Source: Ciona intestinalis
Taxonomy: Eukaryota; Chordata; Ascidiacea; Phlebobranchia; Cionidae
Direction: 5' to 3'
Length of the DNA: 64,000 nucleotides
Assembly: GCF_000224145.3 (NCBI RefSeq)
Contig: NC_020171.2
Span: 253,051-317,050 of the forward strand
The notes under the pieces are model-generated. The model did no database searches and had not been told where the DNA came from. It saw only the letters and a program-made list of their open reading frames with translations. This document shows, one piece after another, positions 56,162-64,000 of this stretch. Within the stretch, counting starts at the first letter, position 1, and each line of letters opens with the position of its first letter. Position numbers and translations under genes: made by a program.

Positions 56162-57335
56162 TGTAGGTATACAGCAGTTACTTGGTGTTAGGTAAACGAC
56201 CTCACTAAACTACAATACAAATATTTATTGCAAAAGACTGCTGTGACTTTATAAAACACTCTTGTCCGCTTTTGTACAACGAATGAAGCAGACGAAACAC
56301 ACGTCAACGTTCAACAGCGAGTCTACTGAAATAAAAGAACAACGCAGTATCGAATTTCAAAACATGACGACTCCATCCTTTTGCATTCCGAAATACCACA
56401 ACGGTTTGAGCACCAGGGGTTTCTGAACACAAGCCATACATTGTTGAATTGAACAGCAAGCCATACATTGTTGAATTGAATTATATTGTTGTCACAAAAC
56501 AGTCGAATCAGACTGATCTCATTGTCCTGCCAAAAATGGAACTGTGCGTTGCCTATTTAAGTTTATTAAAAACCAAGTTAAGCGTGGGCTTTTGACACAA
56601 TAAATATGTTAGCTAGCCATATACGACACGCGCTTATAAAGATATGCTTTTCAGTTATATAAATGCATGCCTAGTTATAAATTACTTGCTTATCACGCGG
56701 TGTTAGCTGCAAATACTCGTATGCTGATGCCTATAGTTTAAAACACTGCTTTAGATTCCATCAACAGTATTATATCCTCGCATGAAGAGTCGTAGAAACA
56801 CCGAGTAGTCCAACTGCCGCCATCTTGTTTTTTAAATGGAGCAAAAGCGGTGACTTTTGCAATGTATTTAAACGAACTTGTTCATTTTGCAATTTCCTTT
56901 ATGGAAAGGCGTAAAATAGCTCTTATTTACCTTATCGAACATTCTTTGCGAAAAATGTATAAAATTACCTGTATTAAATGACTAAAATGTCACAAATTCA
57001 CCACTGATGGGCCGGTAGGCTGGGTTTTCCTCATAAACGAAATATTGCATTGTGACGTCACAGTGCCCGCTAGTAACGTTTTTCACAACTTTGAAATCTG
57101 ATTTTTTAAACGTTTATAACTTTTAAATCAAAGCAATTTTTACAAACTAGCTGTTAATTTAGCATCAGTAGACATAAAACTTTGTTCTTACGCAAAAAAA
57201 TGCGCAACAATGAAAACCGTGGGCCGGGCTCTTTAGATTTCTATGTTAAACATGTGAAAGGTTTCAGGTTTGGTAATGGCCTTATCATAAACTTTGTAAA
57301 AAAGAATTGTAAAGTGTCGACTGGCGAGTACTTTT
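56162..57335. other. Divergent promoter region between galectin 2 and MTAP
   Basis: Two genes start away from each other here. AAGCCATACATTGTTGAATT occurs twice in tandem (about 56432 and 56459). No exon is supported; open frames at 57182-57364 and 57233-57553 are shadows around MTAP exon 1. Confidence 0.6.
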
Positions 57336-58241
57336 ATGATGGAAAGCGGGGACAGGCAAAATAACAAAATAGGGATCATTGGGGGATCCGGGTTAGAATC
57401 AATTGAACTCTTCACAGTTAAAGATAAAGTGAACTGCAACACACCGTATGGTAAGCCAAGCAGTTCGCTTATAAATGGGACACTGAATGGTATAGAATGT
57501 GTTCTGTTATCGAGACATGGGGATTCACACGATATCATGCCGACTGATGTCAATTATAGGTTTGTAGTTTAATGGTGTCACTTAATATTATAATGTGTAA
57601 AATTAATCCATTGAATCTATAGGGCTAATTTGTACGCATTGAAAGAAGCGGGTTGTTCTATTATCTTAGCAACTACAGCGTGTGGATCTTTACAGGAAGA
57701 ACTAAAACCAACAGATTTTGTTGTAATTGATCAGTTTATTGACCGTACAACAAAACGTCATTCCACTTTTTATGATGGACAAAATGTTCAAATGAAAGGT
57801 GTTTGTCATATTCCAATGCGAAACCCATTTTGTGAAAAGTTGCAAAATGTGCTGCTATCAGCATGTAATGTAAATAATGTTAGTTGTCACTCTAAGGGTA
57901 CTATGGTAACTATTGAAGGGCCACGGTTTTCCACATATGCTGAAAGTAATTTATTCCGTAAATGGGGTGGCTCTCTTATTAATATGACAACTGTACCTGA
58001 AGTAGTGTTAGCAAATGAACTGGGTATGTTGTATGCTGCCTTGGCCATGGTGACCGATTATGATTGTTGGAAAGAGGACCATGCTTCAGTAAACGTGGAA
58101 AATGTTATGAAAACCATGAAAGTTAATCGAGGCAATGCTTTAAAAGTTCTTGTTTCAGCCGTTGAGATTATTTCAAAACAAAACTTGCAACCTGATATTC
58201 AACTTGCTGAAAAAAATGCCAAAAACTCTGTTATGTTGTAA
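57336..58241 (+). CDS. MTAP: S-methyl-5'-thioadenosine phosphorylase
   Basis: Two exons, 57336-57559 and 57623-58241, join in frame (NYR|ANLYALKEAG) to 280 residues; the human enzyme has 283. The enzyme splits methylthioadenosine, made in polyamine synthesis, into adenine and methylthioribose-1-phosphate in the cytosol. Visible landmarks are IGIIGGSGL (phosphate loop), LLSRHGDSHDIMP, TTACGSLQEELKP, DQFIDRTTKR, HSKGTMVTIEGPRFSTYAES, INMTTVPEVVLANELG (the INMTTxPE motif binds the ribose) and TDYDCWKE with the base-contacting Asp. Human has Q in the stretch RHGRQHTIMP where this protein has DSHD. The start could be either Met of MMESG. Only two exons, whereas vertebrates have several. The gene converges with MTTP. 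Confidence 0.97.
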
Positions 58242-58248
58242 AGAAAAC

Positions 58249-58452
58249 TGCCGAAAACTTCGTTATGTTTTAAAAAAATGCCTAAAGCTCCTATGTTGTA
58301 AAAGAACACCAGTGCAACAATCTTCACTTTTTAACAGTGTATTTTATAACTGCCGAAAATTTTGTTATGTTATAAAAAACTGCCCAAAGCTCCGTTATGT
58401 TGTAAAAGAACATCAGAGAAACAATCTTCACTTTTTAACAGTGTATTTCATA
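58249..58452 (+). repeat. Tandem duplication in the MTAP 3' region
   Basis: Two units of about 102 bp, 58249-58350 and 58351-58452, both running from CTGCCGAAAA to TTTTTAACAGTGTATTT. Each contains two smaller repeats of the TTATGTTnTAAA..CTGCC/GCC type, and the series begins with the last codons of MTAP (TCTGTTATGTTGTAA). Confidence 0.8.
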
Positions 58453-58476
58453 AACCATTGCATCATTGGTACATTT

Positions 58477-58482
58477 AATAAA
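58477..58482 (+). terminator. Polyadenylation signal of MTAP
   Basis: AATAAA 236 bp after the MTAP stop and just past the duplicated units. Confidence 0.5.
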
Positions 58483-59003
58483 CTTATAATATTAGAATTC
58501 ATCAGCAGTTATTATGAAAGGTAGTTTGAAAAGGCAACACAGAATATATCAATTACGGAAGTAGAATAACACATGAAGTTATTTTTGTCGAAGGTGTAGC
58601 TGTTATAAACAAATACAGTTTAACAAAGTTTACCCAATTTCATAGCTTAAAAAATTAGAAATGCACAACACATCAAAATGTAATTTGATTGACATAATAT
58701 AAAGTTTGCAACAACCACATAACTGGCACTGCAAAATACTGGAAACCAGTTAATTCTTTTAATACTCTGAATAGCACAGTTCAAATACACTACTACTATA
58801 CTTTTAATATGATTTTTTTAATTATCTGAAAATACTGTTTCAAAAGTACAAAAATTATTAAAAAATCTAAACAAGCACACCTGAAAGTGTTGCATATGAA
58901 TTACATTGGCACGAAAACAAATAATAAACTGCTGTGTGGAAGACTTCACCTAAAGCAACCATCGCTGTGTAATAGCACTCAATTTCAAGTTCACATTACT
59001 TAT

Positions 59004-62000
59004 CTATGTAGTTAGAATTTTTCCACACATTTCTGAATTTCCTTGATGTAATGGAAGTGTTATACCTTGTACATTAGTTTGTTGTCTTCTCATGGCAAGC
59101 AACTTTTTCTCAGATCCTCGAACTTTTTCGAATTTTCTCAGTGTTTCACTAATAATAGGGAACGGATTCTGATAAAGTGCTTATGAAACTGAACACGTGT
59201 TAAGATTCAAAAGTTTTGTTGCCATTGAATTTGGTTAGATAGCTACTAACGGCATATAAAGTACTTTGGTTGGTATGTTAGGACTCAAATAAATGCCAGA
59301 AAAGCTGTTTTAAAAAAACAATTAAAATATGCTTGGCATTTTAGTATTAAATTATTATATTTGTTTACACCAAAAATGTTTGAGAAGCATTGCCTTACCT
59401 GGTCACCCCTATTACAATTTAAAAACATTTTAATAACTTACACAAATGTTAATGAAGGGTACGAGAGTCTCATGCAAGACTTTGGTGGCAAGCTTGAGAA
59501 GTCAGTGAAAACTGAGAACTCCAACGCACTTTGTGTGTCAAGTGCATTACGTACAGATGCACGAATCATGGGCGATTCTAATGTCAACCTGCATTGCACT
59601 GATAATGCACCTCTGTAAAATAAATAAACATAATCAGACAATTCCAAGCTGATTAAAAACGAGTAAGAGTTATGAGCGCCTAACATGGGCATATAAGGTA
59701 TGCACCCCTGAAAATAAATCAGACTACACATGAGTACCCAGTCAAGTTCTCAAATGATTTCATAGCCTATTTTAAAGACTTCTCTTGACAATACTTTAAA
59801 ACCTCTTAATTTTCTTTTCACAAAGGCAGGTTAAAGCATACAACAAGTTTTTTTATCTCTTGTTTTGTATTAAAAATGTAACATACCCACAGTATAAGAA
59901 CTCCTGAATTAGTAAAGAAAATATCAGTTTAAATTGTTCTTATATTATACTGACCCATTAGTAGTAACAATCTCCACGTTCCGATTCCACAACGAGAAGG
60001 TTATCTCTGCAGTTATCTTGGTAGATATGGCACCCATCACTTCTGCTTTAACTCGTAGACCAGATGAAAGTAAAACATGCTAAAAAGTTAAGATATTTTT
60101 TACCTTGACAGCTCTAGAAATAAAACATGCTAAAATTGTCAAGTCTTGAAATTCAGGAAACTTTAAAACTAAAGCTTCTATAAAGTAAAAGGTAGAAGCT
60201 TTTTTAGCTTTCCCATTCAGGTTGCTGTTAACTTATATAGACCCAGAAAAAGTCATATACCGTTTTAATGTCATCAATCTCACTGTTTCTAAATATTAAC
60301 ACCTAAATCAAATACAGGCTGTATTAGAATTACATTATATTAGGAGCACTAGTTCGCATACTATCATAAACACACCTAAATTATCAGACATCAAAAATCC
60401 AAAGTAAGCTGTATTAGAAGGACATTACATTAGCAGCTACAGTTTGCATAATACACACTATTATAAACACACAGGGTACACACCTGTAAATAATCAGTGA
60501 GCATCAACATTGCTTCAACACCAGTAGGATCACCCGAGCTACCCGACCATATAAGGGACATCATGTTGCTGTAACCACGGAAGAAGGTCAAAGGTCGTAA
60601 CTTGACCCCCATCATGGACGACGCCATGCCAACCATCGAGTCGAGCTCTTCCTCGCCCTCGTCTGGTGTACTTCCCGTTAAACCTTCTAATCCTTGTGCT
60701 ACGATACCAAGCTGTGAATGGAATTGTGTGTTATTTATTATAATACGGTTGTTTTGTTTTATATACCTCATGACCGCTTACGAGTTACCACTAATGTAAC
60801 TTAGTGGGTCATTTTTTTATTTTTTATGTGTATGGCAGTGGGAGAACAAATGTAACTTGCTTTATTCTTGCGTGGTGGAAAAAGGACAGTCATTATAAAA
60901 TGGGTGTTCTGTTTTTACCAATAAGTACTAGGAACTTTACCACATACTAGGTTGGGTTTGGGTTATATAAATAAAAAGTGCAAGATTACCTTGCGCAAAA
61001 ACGCACGCATCCACAATGATGGCAGCCTAAGTTTTAAATGTAACTCGCTTTTTAAACACATGTCTGGAAACTTTACCATATAGGTTAGGTATATAAATAA
61101 AAACAAAATCAAGATTACTTGTGTCAGAGATATAGATGAGTTCTGACTATGTAAGCTGAAGTCAACAGCTGTCCTTCTCATCATACCAGCATTACTATAT
61201 TCCATAAACAAAGCATATGTACCAGAGGAGTCAGAAAATCTGTACAGAATATATAAATATTCTATTAGAAGTTTAACTTGATAATACTTAAACATAATTA
61301 GCTGGTTTGTCTGCCAGGTATAGCGACCACACTTATTTTCTTCCAATTAAATGTAAATATGTTTTTAACTGTAAGTGTGTTTTGCCAACTGTTGTTTTGT
61401 CGCTATATCATGTCTTTTCGTTTAAAATATTATTTATTTTCACTACCGTAATTGAAGATACAAACAAAGTTATTATTATTATTTATCAGTGTAATGTAGT
61501 TTATGTATATAACTTTAAAAAAATGGTAATTTTTAATTCGTGTTACAATACTTTTATGCCTATAGTATTTTATTTTAATATAAAAAATAGAAAAAGGGAA
61601 AAATGTAAAAAGATAATTTAAGACAAGAAATATGAAAAATGGCGTGCTAATGCACAGCATAAAATTTAGGCTACAATAACAACACAAGTTATTTAAATTA
61701 CCTGTGCAAATAACCTGTGAAAGCAGATGCCATTCCTGATTGTGCTAAGGTCCAGTAGTTTGAATATTTTGAATTTGTCATAACTTTAACAAGAACATCT
61801 CTGTAGGCAGAATGAATGATTAAATTTAAGTGTTGAAAATGGATACTATCAAATTAAAACACAAGCGGACATATAAATTTAATAAATTTAAAGTAAAAAA
61901 ACGAAAGTTTTAAATGAAAAAGTAGTTATAAAAAGTACATTATAAAATTTAAAATTAAAAAAATGTAAATAAATTTAAAATATTAAATTCAATTAATGCC

Positions 62001-64000
62001 TCAAAAAAATACAATATAAAACATAAAAGTAGTTTCAACACACCTGGACGGATGGCCAGTTTTAATAAGATCATTTATCCTTGCAAGAATAAAATTTGCA
62101 AGTTCACGTGATTTTAAATATGATAAAGACATGATTATGTTTTGAACTTCGCGCTCTGATGGGTTCGCCACTAATATAAGATTAGCTGCAGCCGAACGAA
62201 CTGTGCTCTCATATTTTAACTTGTTTTGGTGAAAAATTCGACCCATTGCCTTTTTCACCTGAAAAAGCAACACCATTAAACTGTTTTTTTATGAAAAGCA
62301 CCTCTATTTTTTTAAGTAATGCTGAATGAATGTAATTTACTTTATTCTCGCGTGACTGGAAAATGATCGTCGTTAAAACAAGAGTGTTCTGTTTCATACA
62401 CCTTATGACAGCTTACGAGTTACCATGTACGTTAATATTTTATTTTTTTATGTATGGCTGTAATTTGGACAACCCATTAGTGATCATTGGGTTGGAGCAA
62501 TTGCTGTTAAGTGTTTTGCCCAAAAACACATCGGCCCATAATGGTAGCAACGTCAAGCCTTGAACCCATTACCTCTAGATAAGAGGCAGGCATGCCAAAC
62601 AACTGTGCCACAACACAACAACATATTTAAACATACCTTGTTATCAAGATGCTGTACATCATAAATATTCAATGTAGATATTGCTAGATGGTGGACCAGT
62701 GGAAATTCACTGAACTCGGCAAATTTTAACAAGTGTTCTATAAATTCTGGTTGTCCAGAGTTTCTAACAAACTGTATGTACATCGTTTCTTCATCTTCAG
62801 TTTTTGCTTCTTTTAAGCCTCGTTTAATTAAATTTCGAATTTCCTGAGCTACCTGTATGTAACGTGATGTTAAACATATTTTTTGTGGGTTAAATATTTT
62901 GCGATGCTTATTTTTAGAGTATTAATAGATTTGAGAATATTAATACCTACGATACACCCTTCCAAAACTGCCATTATTCATGGATTTCCACATACTTTTA
63001 CTACGTTTTTGTTTAGGGAAGCAGTTTTTTTAAACTTTAAAATGGTATCCAGGAAAATTAAAGTATAAGATTGCAGCTTTCTGAGTTGCACCATTCAAGT
63101 TACATATGAAGGATTTCCCTATAATCGGATGCAAAATAAGTTTTGCAAAAGAGACACCTATTTATTTAAGATGTGGGCATAATGCGGATATTTTAGTTAA
63201 GAGAGTACGAGGCCTGCAGGCTAATATTATGGGACAAATCACTTATAAAAGCATGAGCTTACCTTAGACTCGCAGTTTTCAGCTTTAGTATTACAGAATT
63301 TATTCAAAACAGCTCCCAGTGTAAGTCCCACAGTTTCTCGAACTTTGTCGCTTCCAATCTTTTGTTTGAACACAGCCTGCCATAAAACACCATGTATAAA
63401 AATGAGTTGAGTCATATAATTTGACAGCACTTACTGTCAGTTCAATTAAAGCAGCTTCAGATGGATGAGATGAAAATGCTATGCCGGTTAATGCACGTTC
63501 AATATATCCTGTGTTTTCAGTTGAGGCAAAATCTAATTCTTTCATTAAAACTGAGAGAGCAGCTCTTGTCTGTGCAGCAGCTAATACATCAATAAGTGTG
63601 AATCTAAATGTGAAAAAATGTAATAAATAAACACTTAATTAATAATAAAAATACAATGTTAAAATGACAGTTTCTATAACAAACACTACGGCAATTTTGT
63701 TTTGTTTAAATTTTTGTGTTAGTAAATTAAAGCAGTGCTCACTGTTTTAGTAGAAAATTGGCTCAAAAACACCAAACAAATTCAAAATTAGAATTTTTAA
63801 ATTTGATTTTAGGTATATTGTGTTGAATTATCAATATATATGGTAGGTCAACAAAATTCAAAAAAAATATTTGGTAAAAAAAACTTACTTAATATCCTCA
63901 TTAGTTTTAAGTTTCATTAGTTTTGATAAAGTTTTTTGATCAGCTTGTCTGGCAGCCCGTACAGCAGTTATATACGCTTGTACTGAACTCGTATTCGCCA
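59004..64000 (-). CDS. MTTP: Microsomal triglyceride transfer protein large subunit, 3' part
   Basis: Eleven minus-strand exons: 63889-64000 (cut by the window edge), 63435-63603, 63263-63376, 62637-62852, 62044-62258, 61702-61800, 61119-61239, 60484-60711, 59955-60079, 59444-59612, 59004-59168; all phases agree. The protein lipidates apolipoprotein B-type particles in the ER together with protein disulfide isomerase. It aligns with human MTTP from about residue 330 to the end. The helical domain includes RIFHQNKLKYESTVRSAAANLIL (human [23 protein letters not shown]). The lipid-cavity sheets include AQGLEGLTGSTPDEGEEELDS and LRPLTFFRGYSNMMS. The tail LPLHQGNSEMCGKI matches human FPLHQENSEMCKVV. 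The N-terminal beta-barrel and signal peptide would lie right of 64000. Introns carry SINE-1 and SINE-2 copies. Confidence 0.95.
60740..60935 (-). mobile_element. SINE-1 pieces in MTTP intron
   Basis: ACGGTTGTTTTGTTTTATATACC, CCGCTTACGAGTTACC and TGTGTATGGCAG, then a second tail piece (ATGTAACTTGCTTTATTCTTGCG, GGGTGTTCTGTTT). Two fragments in tandem. Confidence 0.6.
61262..61484 (+). mobile_element. SINE-2, full-length
   Basis: ATTAGAAGTTTAACTTGATA, GCCAGGTATAGCGACCACAC, AACTGTTGTTTTGTCGC, ending AAAGTTATTATTATTATT. MTTP intron. Confidence 0.78.
62325..62610 (-). mobile_element. SINE-1, near full-length reverse copy
   Basis: GAATGAATGTAATTTACTTT tail, GCGTGACTGGAAAATGATCG, GGTTGGAGCAATTGCTGTTA, AGCCTTGAACCCATTACCTC, then the tRNA-like head with GGCAGGCATGCCAAAC. 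It ends 27 bp from an MTTP exon. Confidence 0.82.

Noticed and set aside
57182-57364. Alternative upstream start for MTAP from the frame at 57182
   Set aside because: It is in a different frame from MTAP. The conserved protein begins at the Met just before ESGDRQNNKIGIIGG.

Overview
The window looks like nuclear DNA of a tunicate, most likely a species of Ciona. The DNA is AT-rich and the genes have many short GT-AG introns. Most proteins are close to vertebrate families (WASHC2/FAM21, MTAP, MTTP, KLHL, tandem-repeat galectin). The space between exons is filled with small repeats resembling those described from Ciona: a tRNA-derived SINE with a CATT tail, a TA-flanked MITE, and hAT-type elements. 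There is no sign of bacterial or organellar sequence. Three runs of N (4487-4743, 39060-39109, 49321-49370) mark assembly gaps.

Layout. 1-2279: 5' half of a BTB-BACK-kelch gene on the minus strand, running off the left edge. 2280-7010: gene-free block of hAT elements, some nested, and a 23-bp minisatellite. 7011-11232: a complete second BTB-BACK-kelch gene on the plus strand, a head-to-head paralogue of the first. 13084-28340: WASHC2 (FAM21), about 26 exons, rich in acidic Leu-Phe (LFa) motifs. 29688-37925: a 538-residue protein on the minus strand with an N-terminal membrane segment and features of a divergent lipoxygenase catalytic domain. 37926-44643: intergenic, with a GC-rich hAT element and a cluster of palindromes. 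44644-51793 and 53843-56161: two convergent tandem-repeat galectin genes, an inverted duplication. 57336-58241: MTAP in two exons. 59004-64000: the 3' two thirds of MTTP on the minus strand, convergent with MTAP and running off the right edge.

The genes do not form one pathway. WASHC2 serves endosomal actin and retromer sorting. MTAP serves methionine and purine salvage. MTTP loads lipid onto apolipoprotein B-type particles. The galectins bind glycans, and the kelch proteins are likely Cullin-3 substrate adaptors. The lipoxygenase-like gene is the least familiar. All exon models were built by hand from splice sites and reading-frame phase. The five genes complete in the window for which I found both ends (KLHL B, WASHC2 apart from one frame problem, the lipoxygenase-like gene, galectin 1, MTAP) close in frame from ATG to stop.
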